The notes: generated from the sequence alone by a model not told the origin. A stretch of DNA of 64,000 bases from Kryptolebias marmoratus (GCF_001649575.2 NC_051433.1:15001044-15065043); one strand, 5' to 3'. Positions 47,401 to 58,310 are shown, counted from the first letter of the stretch. Translations and numbers: made by a program.

Positions 47401-50400
47401 GCAAAACTTGTTTGTGTTGTGAAAATCTGTTGTTTTATTCTATTGCTTAAATTAACAATGAAATGTCTGACAATGTTTCCTTTTATTTTTGTCTCTCCTT
47501 CCAATCTCCATCTGTCTGTTCCCAGCGGACACGAAGCGTAAAGTAGAGCAAATCTCAGAGGAGCTGAAGAGCCTTGATGACATGTTAGCTGGTAATGAAG
47601 AAACAGCCGAAGCAGTGGAAGTAACAGCAGAGGAAATCTCACCTCCACCCAGCACGGATCCTAACCCAGAGGATGAAAAAGGTGCATTTTGTTATTAACC
47701 TTGAAATAACTGTAGGAACTGTGTGAATCCTGAGTCAGCATTAACATGATTCTTATCCTGTTTATAGTTTGTTTTGCAATCAAAAATCTACTGCCAGCTG
47801 CTGTTTTGTGTGGTTTCGCTTTTAGCTGCTGTTCTGCTCCTTGTAGCTTTTCTTTGTTTGCTCAGTTTAGCTTGTTCTCTTTAAATTCAGCTTCAACAAA
47901 TTTAAGTCAATTTATTCAGCAATCAGTCTCCATTTTCACACGAAAGTGCTTTTTTTTCCTAGTTTATCTGTATTTTGAAGTTGATTTTCATGATGGTGTA
48001 AATCTTTTAGCTTTGTGACATGCCTGGATGTCTGTGTTGGTTTTTTTTAAAGCAGAAACAGCAGAGATCTTGATAAATGCAGCATCAGAAGAGACGGAGG
48101 ATTCTGACTTCTGGGAGGGAGTGACAAGGCCAGGGAATTCAAAAGCCACAGCCTCTCAGCAAGACAATGAGGTACTGAAATGTACAGTCACGGTAAAAAG
48201 AATATTCGCCCTCTGTCAGAAATGCTGTGTTTAAAAACAAACAAACAAAAAAAATCTATAAACGTATTCACTTATTTGAGAATTAGTTATAGCCAGGTGT
48301 TTCTAATCAAATAGACATTTACTGATCATCAATAAGTGTTTGAGCTTCTATAAATGCAGACTTTCTATCAGTTTTCTGGTCTGAAACTTTCAGGTGGGCT
48401 GCTTTCCTTCAATCTGGGGTCATTTCCCAGCAATCAGTCCTCAGTGGGAAAGATCATTCAGAAAGAGGAAGCATTCAAGGCAGAACTAAAACTGAGCTGT
48501 AGATAAACTGAAACTCACAAACCTCTGTGAACTTAAGCAACTAAAGTGGACAAAAATGCCTCTGCAGCTCCGTATGGGTAAAACTGACTGAGCTATAGCT
48601 ATTTTTGTGTTTCCTAAGGTTGCTTAGTTGTGACGGCCATCTTTGAATTGGGTAGACTCCAAAAGTGAAGTTTTCTAAGAATCTATCCACTGGTTCATGA
48701 GATATTTTGCTAACAGACAAACAAGGTTGATTCCAGTAGTGACAAAGTTTGAGTATGTGTTGGGGATGGCGCTCGGCTACAAACACCAAACTGGCTGAGT
48801 TGTCACCATTTTTGTGTTTGGTAAGCTCCTTTTGCGGCGGCAGCCATCTTGATCTTGATTATCATCCTTTCACCTTCAGAGGTGGGGGGGATAAAAATAA
48901 ATTACACGACACAGAAATGATTGTCTGAATATAACGAGCGTGTTAACCAACCACCTGGTTGTTATGTTACTCAGGATAAGTCAGCTTTGGTCCTGCAATC
49001 CTGATGTTTTGGTTTTTTTTTTTTTTTTACTAAAACACGTCACAGACATTTCATTAATACTTTCTGTAAATGTGTCGAGTTGTAAAAACAAGAGTTACAT
49101 CTCCTCTGAAAAAAATCAGGAGCCTGTTAACTGCCAGAGGGCGTAGTTTATTACATTTCCTTTTCCATGTTACTTCCTAACCTGATTTTCTGTTCCTGTC
49201 AGGTAACAGATGAAGACTACAGCGTACCAGCAGACAATGATGGGGATGAAGGTACTGCTTTATTACACAGAATGAAGAAGAGTGCAGTTCATGGTCATTC
49301 AAGTCATTGTTTTACAATAGAACTTGTGTTTCTGTGCCTGTATCTTTCTTGATTTGGAAACTGCTTATTCAGTATAAATTTTCTGCTGTCACATGTTTGT
49401 GCTTTTCCTTCATACTGTTCTCCTCTAGCAGAAAGATTCAACTTTAAAATCATCACAGACCCAGCAGATCTGATGAAATTTGTCGAACATCTAAAGGAAA
49501 GCAACAGGAAGGTCCGTTCTTTTTCCATTTATTTGTTTGTTTTCGTTTGAGGCGCAGAGCTATTCCAAACATTTTGTTTTTTTTCCTTATTATTATTATT
49601 ATTATTATTATTTTTAGAAAGCACAAAGTGAAGCTAAAAGTAGAGAGGAGAAAGCGAGAAGTGACGTGCAAATGAAGAAGCTCAGAGGGGATGAGAAGGA
49701 TGAAGATGAGCAGCTGTTGGAGGAGTTTGAAGACGAGATGGCCGACTTCTCTGTGCCTGCTGAGAAGATTGAAGAGATAAAGGAGGAAATGCAGAAGGAG
49801 TTTGACAACATCATCGATGAGGTTTCGGAAAAGAGGCCTTGTCTATAAATCTGATTTGTTGTCATTCAACAGAACAACATTGATGCTAACACTGGCTGCC
49901 GTTTGTGTTTCAGGCCCAGCAGGAACTGGAAACAGAAGGCCTGAAAGGGGAGTTCGATCGAACTCAGGCGACACAAACACTGGAGACAACACTGGATAAG
50001 CTGCTTGATCATCTTGAGGAGAAGGATGTTCAAGACCCACAGCAGCAAACGGCCCAAAGTGGCAGGGACCCGACCAGAGGGAGCCCCAGTCTGGCTCCCA
50101 AGCAGCCAGGTAACGTTTAGGGACCATAAACTCTGCCATCCTGTCATCACATGCCTGTTCATTCACTGTGTCATCTTCACACGTTGGCCACGTTCATCGT
50201 AAATGTTTTTTTGTGACAGTCCTCATCTCAAAACAAAATTGAAACCTGAAGTTGATACAAAAATAAGAGACGTTAAGACTTGATTAGCTGGTGGTCTTTG
50301 CTGCCTTTGTAGTAACTGTGGGTGACTTTATTTTAATTAATCTAAACCAAAATGGAAGTCAATTCAAACAGTTACTGAAACTATCACAGTGCGCAGCTGA

Positions 50401-53400
50401 ATTGATAATCAAAAGGTATTTTTTGGGGGGATCGTGGCACTTATCGCCTCCATCCTGTGACCCTGCCGATGGGCTTTGAGGTGAATTATCTCTGTTGTCC
50501 CTCTTTTGTCTCGTCGCCCCAGAACAAGCAGCTGACGACCACGTTAAGATCAAAATTACTAAGTATAAGACGGGCAGCAGCCCTGATGGGGAGGTCAGAG
50601 TTCAGGAGATGGGCGAAGGAGACCCCCAGTGGCAGCACATAAAGGACGTGGTTAAAGAACAGCTAGAGAAGGCAGGACTAAAGGCCGAAGGTATGAAGGG
50701 CAAGTTCTGCAATACTTGACGGCCTTTTCTCTTTTCCATCTCCTTTCTTAAGCATATAGTCTCGTGTTTCTCTTTCCATCTTGTCAATAAGTATACGCTT
50801 TTTGTATCTTTAATTTTTTCCAAAGCTTTCGCCTTTAAGAAAGAGTGAAAATCTTTGCCAAATTTAGTCCTGTGAAAGTGAAATTTAGTTCTGTGAAGCT
50901 GAAGGTCACTTTCATTTCCAATGAAAGTGACCTTTCATTGGGTTTTTCATTCATGTGTGTTCTTTCTTTTTTATCCACTTTCATCCACTAAAATCCTCCA
51001 TTTCCTTCATTCTGATTCAACTATAATTCAGTTTTATTACTCTTTATCCATTTAGTGTTCGTGTATTTAATTGTTAACATTCTCCCCTTTGTTCTCTTTT
51101 AAGGTAAAATTGAGGTGAAGATTTTGACACGAAAAAATGCAGAGGAAACAGGTGACCAGTGGCTGACTGAGGAAGATACAAAGTCCTTCAGGGAGCTGCT
51201 CATAAACCTCCTGGTAATTTAAGCCCTCAGAATGACTTTTTATTGAGGCCCTGTTTACAAGAGAACAATCTTTTAGTGTTTTTTTTTATGTTTATATCGG
51301 CTAATCAACAAGAAAAAAACACATTTACATGGATATGGCTGTGCTCGTTGAATCTGCTGTAGTTTTCGTGCCAGGCAGGGTTGCCAGATAGGAAAGGACG
51401 AACTATCATACTGTCGCTTTAAGTTTATTGTATTTTGACCCAGATTATCATATGTTCTGAGTGAGGTCCGCTTTCTCCAAGGTTGTAAGATTAGTTGTGT
51501 TTTGTGAACATGTGCACAGAAAAGGAGGAGGCTTGACCCCTAAAACTGTCTTATAAAAACAGTAATTATGGTACGTCTGGCAACACTGATGCCAGGCTTT
51601 CAACAAGGTGTGCATGCAGTCCGGAGCATCTTAATGGTTACATCCAAAATGGTGAAAACGCTGACATTTGTTTGGACTGACAGTGAAGCTGGGTGGTTGC
51701 TACATGTTGAGAAGGGTGAGGAGCACAAACAGCTCTCTGTTATCCGTCATTTCTACTGTTGTTGATGTGCTCGTGCATGCGCAGAACAGCTATCGACTGC
51801 AGCCGTCTGTGGTGCTGTTAGGGTGTAATTTTCCATGACGTGTGAAATGTTTTTGCCTGATGAAACGGTCACTCCCGGAGAGGAGTTGGTGGACAACCTT
51901 GAAGGAGATGAGATGCTTTTATAGTTGCTTGCACGCTCTCATGTTGCGCAACAGTGCGCATGTGCGATTTCACCCGTCTTTGGAGGGTCCAAAGAGTCCT
52001 ACTCTGAGACCAGGGTTCAAAAAGTGTCAGAGTCAGAGAATCCAGTCGCTGTCGTTGTGTAAATGAACAGCTGAACTGCAACAGAAATGTTACAGTTCCT
52101 CTAAAAAAAAACGCTTGGTGTAAAAGGCCCCTGTGATTTTTTTGACTGCTTCCAGGTGTAAGACGAAACCGCGCTCTGTTCCGATAGCTGTAGCTGCGTG
52201 CTGTAGAGATGATTTAGTAAAATCAGTTATGTAAATATTGTCTGTACCACTGCGTACCTCTCCACTTGCACATTTAATTCAAGCTACTGTCCTTGCAGAA
52301 AAGACGAGGCAGTTCCAATCAGTAGAATGTGTCAAACCTAAGATTGTAAGACAAAGTCTTTTAAACAAAGCTCATCGAAAAAAGGGAACAAGGTCGCCAG
52401 TCTCATCAAAGCTGGAGAGCTGTAGCACTAGAAGAGCAGTGTGACCTAACACTGAACTGTGAACAGGCAGTTCTGTTACACATAATGAGGACATATCAGA
52501 AGAGCTACTGTGTCATTGGATCCTATTTTACATAACAGCTGCCTGTTAAGATATGAAGTAAAATCATGACTGTAGGATTAACTCAGTATTGAGACACTGA
52601 AGTATTTTGTTAAACAAATCAATTAATGTTGAAGCTTTAATGTGTTTCTTACTTATACAGTTCCGTAGACACGAAATGTTTAAGATGTCAGGTGAAGTAA
52701 ATTTGCACTTTGTCCTGACAAACAGGACGTTTCAACTGTACCTGTTACAGCCAGCAGCTGTTTAAACGCAAACACTCCAGCACAAACAGAAATAACTAAG
52801 CAGTTTCTACTTTATTCACTTTTATGTTGACAGGCTGATGTTCACAAATTTTATCAGTGTTACCAACATCAGAGTTAAAAAAACAAGCTGATTTTATAAA
52901 CAAACATTGCACAAAAACTAAGGAAGTTTGTGATTGGTTAATTATTTATTTGTTGTAACCATGCTTATTAGCAATCAATTTTATAGTTGGAAAGCTTGTT
53001 TATTTTCCCTTAAATGAAGCCACACTTGTCAGGAAAATGCATTTGTGTGTTGAGCGGCAGAATTGAGAATGCTGGTTCTTCTTCTTTCGGCTGGTCCCTT
53101 TTTCAGGGGCTGCCACAGCGAGCAAAAAAGATTTTGGTAATTGTTTGACCCCAGATGTCCTTCTTGCTGGGTTTGAACCTGCAGCCTCAGGATTACAAGA
53201 CCGCGGCACTAACCACTGATCCACCGCAGCCCTAGAGTTGAACATGTGGGTTACGCCCGTGGAAAAACTCGCCAGATCTTCTCTGCCAAACAGTTTATTC
53301 TGCTATTGACTTTGTTTTTGAGCTCCTGGTACCTCCAATCAAGTGTCTGATTGTTGCCTTATTGTCAGGGGCTGAACTCTATCCTCCAACATGACAAGCC

Positions 53401-54961
53401 TTGCCTCCACAGAGCGGGGTTTAAGAGAGACAACCTCTAGAATTTGGGAGTGGAGAGGCTGGGATGGCCTGCCTGCAGTCTTGACCTCAAATTCATTGAA
53501 CACCTGTGGGATCAGCTTGGATGTGCTGTTCTTTCCCGAGTTACCAACACAACCACATTGGCTGACTTGTGACTAATGTTGGTTAAAGAATGGGGGCACC
53601 ATCTCACAGCAGTGTGTGACCAAGCTGGTGAGCAGCATGAGGAGGATGTGTATGGTTCTTCCACATGCTACTGAGGTCACTGTTTGTTCAATGAGTAAAT
53701 TGTTAAATTGCCAAAATGTCTTGTTTTTCAGACTTCATCCAGTCCAATAAAAACAAAACAAGAGGCAACTGCAGAATAGGCTGTCTGGCAGAGAAGATTT
53801 GACAAGTTTTTCATGGGCGTAACTCACGAACTGAACTCCGCTGCTCGACCCACAAAATGCATTTTCCAAATACATTTGTTACGTAAATGCATTTCTGAGT
53901 CAAGCAGCAGAGTTGAGTATGAGTTGCACAATTTAATGGGAAATAAACAGGTTTTCCAACAGCATACATTTGTTGCCAAGAAGCACTGGCACAACAAAGA
54001 AATAATCAACCAAACAATAAATTCCTTACTTTTTGTGTTAAGTCTATATAAAACATAAATAATATTTCAATACAGGAGGAGTAATCATGGTTTTAAGTTT
54101 GTTTGTCAAAAGTAACAGTGAATAGGGTTAACATGGTTGCCTAGTTAAGCTTTTAAGCTGCTGGTATATTTCATGAGATAAAACATTAACTCAGAGTTGA
54201 GAGAAAATCTTGGTGCTGTTTACCACAACAGCCAGTTTTAGGATTTGTAACTACAGTTTTGCAAATGGTGTACTGATTTAAGTTTGTCAGGTTCTTCGTG
54301 GTTTCATCCCCTTTACACAAGTGTAGACACTTGGTTTTGTTTCATGTCTGTGCAAACCGTTTAGTAAAATGAACCTCTCATAGGCAGAAAGCGCGGGGTA
54401 CAAATAGTTTGTTTTGCCAGTTAAGAATCTCTACTTCTGATTATTTTTTTTTTTGTCTTTTTTTAAGAATCCAGTTACATTTTTTTGGGTTGCCCAAACT
54501 TATTTCCTGTTGACTGTCGTCATGCTTTTCAGAGAAGACAAAGATGAACATTCCTTGTTGCCTTTATGGTGACTATACATCTAAGTTTTAAGACTTGGGT
54601 TTACGGATTGAGAGTGAAAATAAATGAGTTCTTCATAGTGTAAGGGCTAATCATTCATCCGTGATGATCGGATTAAAGGACAAAGAAAGGTATTGTGAGA
54701 ATAGTGTCCCCAAGGGGATATAGAAACAAATGTGAGTTTGTTTTAGGAAGCCTTTTTAGCAAGTCAAATGACATACGATTGACAAAATTGTGGTTGAAAT
54801 CTTCTATATTTTTTACCCCACAGACTGGAGGCACTGAAGAGGTTTACAAAGAGCAAAAGAGGCAGCAGGAGTTGGAGACCAACTATAGGTTTGTGTGGGG
54901 AGAAAACCAGGAGGATACTCAGTCATCCAGCACGTCTGACTCGGACGACGTGGACATTTGA
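44405..54961 (+). CDS. os9: OS-9 endoplasmic reticulum lectin, 15 coding exons
   Basis: This lumenal ER lectin reads mannose-trimmed N-glycans on misfolded proteins and hands them to the HRD1-SEL1L ERAD complex. Coding exons: 44405-44554, 44976-45158, 46278-46341, 46480-46556, 46710-46808, 47004-47205, 47526-47681, 48056-48171, 49203-49251, 49432-49511, 49618-49821, 49914-50109, 50523-50690, 51104-51213, 54824-54961. They total 1992 nt, 663 codons plus TGA (human about 667). A signal peptide covers about residues 1-25, followed by NLEELNEMKYGI. The MRH domain is about 108-230. All six sugar-binding residues I know for human OS-9 align: Trp115/Trp116, Gln128, Arg186, Glu207 and Tyr213. An NGS sequon at Asn175 matches the human glycan site. 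An acidic, coiled middle (EDEQLLEEFEDEM) and conserved C-terminal modules follow. Exons 8 and 10 have tandem AGCAG acceptors. The last intron (3.6 kb) is full of transposons. Confidence 0.97.
45159..46277 (+). other. os9: os9 intron 2 (1.1 kb)
   Basis: AT-rich intron between CTGGTGAAG/GTCGGT and TTTGCAG/ACGAAGG. No repeat or exon is recognised. Confidence 0.75.
48183..48540 (+). mobile_element. Tc1/mariner-like element remnant (5' part)
   Basis: It starts ACAGTCACGGTAAAAAGAAT, then ATTCGCCC, resembling fish Tc1 ends of the type ACAGT...AAAAGTATTC. It continues with AGCCAGGTGTTTCTAATCAA, common in the untranslated leader of such elements, and loses identity near 48540. It lies in os9 intron 8. 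No transposase motif is visible. Confidence 0.45.
48577..48895 (+). repeat. Interspersed repeat family A, copy 9 (two partial units)
   Basis: GACTGAGCTATAGCTATTTT, GTGACGGCCATCTTTGAATT and GGTTCATGAGATATTTTGC are followed by a restart (GGGGATGGCGCTCGGCTAC). A distal end with CACCTTCAGAGGTG, a small hairpin, follows. It is the same restart arrangement as copy 2. Confidence 0.68.
50902..50934. repeat. Perfect 14-bp inverted repeat (hairpin) in os9 intron 13
   Basis: AAGGTCACTTTCAT is followed by a 5-base loop (TTCCA) and its exact complement ATGAAAGTGACCTT. It is flanked by further GTGAAAGTGAAATT-like half repeats at 50874. It could form a hairpin in the pre-mRNA or be the core of a tiny foldback element. 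Confidence 0.85.
51246..52131. mobile_element. Older DNA element hosting the hAT-like MITE
   Basis: The left end AGGCCCTGTTTACAAGAG and the reverse complement of the right end (GGGGCCTTTTACACCAAG) form a loose inverted repeat. The interior has no transposase motif that I can read. The hAT-like MITE at 51376-51588 interrupts it, with duplicated target on both sides. The boundaries are tentative. Confidence 0.35.
51376..51588. mobile_element. hAT-like MITE with near-perfect 8-bp target-site duplication
   Basis: The 213-bp element starts CAGGGTTGCCAGA and ends TCTGGCAACACTG, so the termini are inverted repeats of the CAG(G/T)GTTGCCAGA type. It is flanked by GTGCCAGG (51368-51375) and ATGCCAGG (51589-51596), an 8-bp duplication with one mismatch. 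The 8-bp duplication and the CAG-type end fit the hAT superfamily. It has no coding capacity, so it was moved by a transposase in trans. Confidence 0.85.
53032..53867. mobile_element. Long-TIR Tc1/mariner-like element, left TIR split by a SINE
   Basis: The right TIR (53772-53867) runs from CAGAATAGGCTGTCTGGCAG through TTTTTCATGGGCGTAACTCA to ACAAAATGCATTTTCC. The reverse complement of 53032-53302 gives the same order once the SINE is removed: CAGAATAAACTGTTTGGCAG, TTTTTCCACGGGCGTAACCC, ACAAATGCATTTTCC. The interior keeps a transposase C-terminal relic near 53478-53530 (SLDLKFIEHLWDQLG, from the SPDLNPIEHLWD motif). It is non-functional, with stops and frameshifts. The TIR is about 95-105 bp, and a further inverted start of the same TIR follows at 53885. 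Confidence 0.82.
53072..53233 (-). mobile_element. tRNA-derived SINE
   Basis: On the minus strand the head carries an RNA polymerase III A box (TGGATCAGTGGTTAG, 53223-53209) and B box (GGTTCAAACCC, 53179-53169), spaced as in a tRNA. A body with GGGGTCAAACAATTACC follows. Flanks AGAATTGAGAATG (53059-53071) and AGAGTTGAACATG (53234-53246) look like a diverged target duplication. It interrupts the left TIR of the Tc1-like element, so it is the younger insertion. It is not a functional tRNA gene: the cloverleaf is not closed. Confidence 0.82.
53885..53940. repeat. Second, inverted copy of the 53-kb element's TIR start
   Basis: AAATGCATTTCTGAGTCAAG and AGCAGAGTTGAG are the reverse complement, with changes, of the end of the right TIR just upstream (CTCCGCTGCTCG...ATGCATTTT). 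This gives a tail-to-head junction of two TIRs and suggests a neighbouring or nested copy of the same family. Confidence 0.6.
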
Positions 54962-56060
54962 GCTCACACGACACTCTCGGTACCTCTGCTGTGACGGTGA
55001 ACCCCTGTGGAAACCAGCAGGGAGAAGGACTATGAGATGTTGTCTCAATTTTTGCTAAAAAAGAGCCCACCTGATTCTGCTATCGCTGTCAAACTTGGTA
55101 AACTCCGCTGTTTGCACATTTAGAAAATTAATTAACTGATCTCGAGGAAGGCAATAATGTCGATGTCTGCGTTGGACAGCCTTCATATGTTGCAGGATGA
55201 GACCGCAGCGAGTCAGCTGCAGATGTGCTGTTGAATGAAGTTGTGCATTTTCCCCTGTTTTCGCAGGATAGAGTTTCATAGATGGCTGGTGTGATACAAA
55301 GTTAATGGGTTTCTAGAAATGTTTTCCACTTTTACTGAACATTTACATCCAGTTCTGAAGTTGCAAACAGTTTGTCACTGCTGTTTTCAATGTTGCCATT
55401 GACTTTAAAACCCTCAAGTGACTCAGAAGGTGAATTTTGTACCTCAGCAGATGGAATAACGGCTTCAATGAAAAGCATCATTGTGTCTGCAAAACAACAA
55501 CAACAAAAAAATGCTCAAATCTTCACATTCCAGTTCTAACTGGCCTTTGAAACTGTCTGACATGTTTTGTTGTGTGGAAAAGGTTACAAGCAACCACAAC
55601 TGTAGATTAAACAATTATTTGTGTACAGAGTGACGCACTTTTTCTTATTTGGAAGTTCCTGCAAACTCACAAGTTGATATTTTGTTTTAAGATGTTTTTT
55701 TCTGTCTGTTTGAAAGCTGCAAGGAAGTCCAGATGCTTAAAATACAGTAAGTTTTTCAAGCATGTGTTCTCTTGTTAGACATAAAAACCCTTTTAATTCA
55801 CCTTAATTTAAGAAAAGAAAAGCTGTAATGTCAATACATTTGAGCGTACCAAATGTATTGAAAAATGTATTGTAATGAACCACAAACCCCTTCAGATGCT
55901 TATTTAAAGGGCTGAATTTGTATAGTTTGTGAATAAGGCCATTTGGAGCTCATTATGTACATAATTAATGTGTCAATACATTTTGATTTTTTTTTTAATT
56001 TTGTGGTATATTAGTACAGCTTAAATGGGGATTGAACTACCTAAATAAATATGCTAAAAG
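54962..56060 (+). other. os9: Probable os9 3' UTR with poly(A) signal AATAAA at 56044
   Basis: Non-coding sequence follows the TGA at 54959-54961. A canonical AATAAA lies at 56044-56049, about 1.1 kb downstream. The cleavage site is not proven. Confidence 0.45.
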
Positions 56061-57560
56061 GTTCCTTTTGTTTTAAATGCAATTAAATTTATTTGGGGAT
56101 TTGTGGCGTACTCTGTTTATTTAACGCACAATAGGAACCATTGCTACAACTTGGGTGTGTTTCTTTACCTAGTCAACCGAAAGCCAAAGCACTTTATAAG
56201 CTTACTACCTCAGGTTGTGTTGGACTAAAGGTAAATCAAGACTAACAAGTTTACTCTGTTTGTTTAATGTGTTTTTTTTTACCACAGAGCATAGGATTTC
56301 TTTGATCCCACTATAAAAACATGACAAATTTGTGAAACAAACCCAGTTCTGACATCTTTTGTGCTCAGGAAAAAGCAGCCAGTTGCTAAATCTACAATAT
56401 GTTAGCACGGTTTGATTAAAACGGCTATAACTTCATCCCTTCTCAGCATAGGATGATCTTAGTTTAAAACTCTGGCCTTAAATTCTGATGAGTGTTTGAA
56501 AACCTGTCATTTTATTTCCTAATCAAACTGACTTCACGGTCTTTTCAAAGGTCCATCTTGGCTTGTGGGGTTACTGCAACCACTTACGTTCCCTAATATG
56601 ACCAACACAACGAACCAGTGACAACCCAGTAATGAATTCACACAAGATACAACTCCCGTAATTTGCTGAATGACATTCTGGATAGAAATGTATACATATA
56701 AACACTTACAAACACCAGAAAAATGGGCGAGGGGAAGAGTCCAGAATCATGACTGCCTGCCACCCTTTACTCAGTCCTAACATAACAATAACATCTAGGT
56801 ACAAACTTGACCTTTGACCTGAACTGCACACATAAAACGCACCTTTGGACTAGTAACAGAGAAATTTGCGAGATTTATCAGTTTTTTTTTAATCACTTAG
56901 GTGATTGATATAATGTAGATTATACTGTTGCGTGCAGTAATTTCTTTTTTTTTTCCCCCAGAAAATTCTTGGGGTCTGAGAACAGAAGTTGATCCTGACT
57001 CAAGGCGTCAACAATAGCTACTACACTTTAGAAAAAAAAAAAAACATTCTTAAGTTTAAAACAAAAAAACCCCACAAACATTATTTACACACATACAGAC
57101 TGTGTGTTTACATTTCAGTTCCGATGAATATTACCGGGCACAGTATATGTCAATATAACACAAACAAACATTGCTTTTGTGTGTAAAGTCTGTGACAGTA
57201 GTGTAGTAAATATTTAAAAATGCAAACTATAGTTTCCAGAGAGTTTTTTTTTTATCCTGAGCCAAAACCTCCCATTCAATGTGTACACAAAGCAGTATTT
57301 TGGACTATATTTGAAAGTTGTTCAGCATTATATGCGTTTCAGTGTCTTATTTGAAGATTTACTTAAAATGTTGCTTCATAACTTTTGACTTCTTCTCACA
57401 GTGTTTACATTTGAAAACAATTTTTATTGGAAAAACAAAACAAAGGTCTGCATGTTGTTTACTAAGGGTTAGGGTCAACAAATGTAAATGAAATTCTAGT
57501 TTTTTTTAATGGACTAATTATTCAGTAAGTTAATCAGCTGGGTGGGTTAACCCTTATCTG
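56061..57560. other. os9-c1galt1 intergenic DNA
   Basis: AT-rich sequence with A-runs and no recognised exon. It contains one short reverse family A fragment (56425-56510), listed separately. Confidence 0.5.
56425..56510 (-). repeat. Interspersed repeat family A, copy 10 (short reverse fragment)
   Basis: Minus-strand reading gives TTAAGGCCAGAGTTTTAAAC, TAAGATCATCC, GAGAAGGGATGAAG and TTATAGCCGTTTTAATCAAA, the 5' quarter of the family. It lacks the rest. Confidence 0.55.
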
Positions 57561-58310
57561 CCCTTTGACTTGTGTGACCGGAAGTAGCGTTTATTCTAGA
57601 CGGAAGTCGTCAGACAGTCACAAGTTGCAGGTGTAGGTCGCGCAGCGGTGTGTGGAACAATTCCACGTTATTGGTTACTAATCTCCGCGTTAGTCTGACG
57701 GAACCACGGAGCTGTTTAAGTCAGCCAGCCAGCCAGCCTGTGAAGCTTTAGCTCCGTAGCTGCGACGGAGGAGCTAAATGACCGAACAGCCGAAGTTAGC
57801 AGCACCGACCGTCGATCGGAGCGATATAACGGATTAGCTTGTTAGCTTGAGCCCAACAGCGGGGTGCGGGGTGCGGGGTGCGAACAGAGTAGGAGCAGGA
57901 GCAGGAGGAAATCATTAACCAGGACGTGACTGTTTGTAAAATGCGTGTTTATTATTATTATTATTCGGGGAGTTCGTGCAGTCAGCGTTTTGGTTAGCTA
58001 GCTTCTCCTGTCCACGCGCTGGGTACGAAGCTAGCTTCATGGCTAGCTGAAAGTGTTGCTGTATTTTTAAAAAAAATCTTTTTCTCTTTTAAAGCGTCTC
58101 AATGTTAGAGCTGACAGTGGCCTTTGAGAGGACGTAGCGGCTATGGTTTGTACTTTAATCTGGTGAGTAAGCCACACCTAGGGGGAAGTGACAGATGACA
58201 CTCGCTCTCTGCTGAACTCTCCCAACAACCAGAAAGTCCTGAAAACGTTCCCTCTTCTCTCCTCTCGCGTTCAGCTCCCGCCGAACTGAACGACTGCCAT
58301 CTGGTCCAGC
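57561..58310 (+). promoter_or_regulatory. c1galt1: c1galt1 CpG-rich promoter / 5' UTR region
   Basis: This is a locally GC- and CpG-rich block in AT-rich DNA, ending at the c1galt1 ATG. It contains small tandem repeats: CAGCCAGCCAGCCAG (about 57722-57737), three GGGGTGC units (57861-57881), an AGGAGC run (about 57890-57908) and ATT repeats (about 57951-57965). There is no clear TATA box. A CpG-type housekeeping promoter is the likely reading. Confidence 0.5.

Larger units (their letters stand above)
48172..49202 (+). other. os9: os9 intron 8 (1.0 kb)
   Basis: The intron is mostly occupied by a Tc1-like remnant and a family A copy, listed separately. The acceptor is TTCCTGTCAG at 49193-49202. 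Confidence 0.75.
51214..54823 (+). other. os9: os9 intron 14 (3.6 kb), transposon-filled
   Basis: The intron lies between CTCCTG/GTAATT and CCCACAG/ACTGGAGGC. It holds the nested hAT-like MITE, a long-TIR Tc1-like element and a SINE, listed separately. I recognise nothing in 52140-53030 or 54000-54820. Confidence 0.8.

Noticed and set aside
53000..53245. 81-codon minus-strand open frame, and a possible tRNA gene
   Set aside because: The frame is the SINE head. The A and B boxes are tRNA-like, but the acceptor and other stems do not close, so it is not a tRNA gene.
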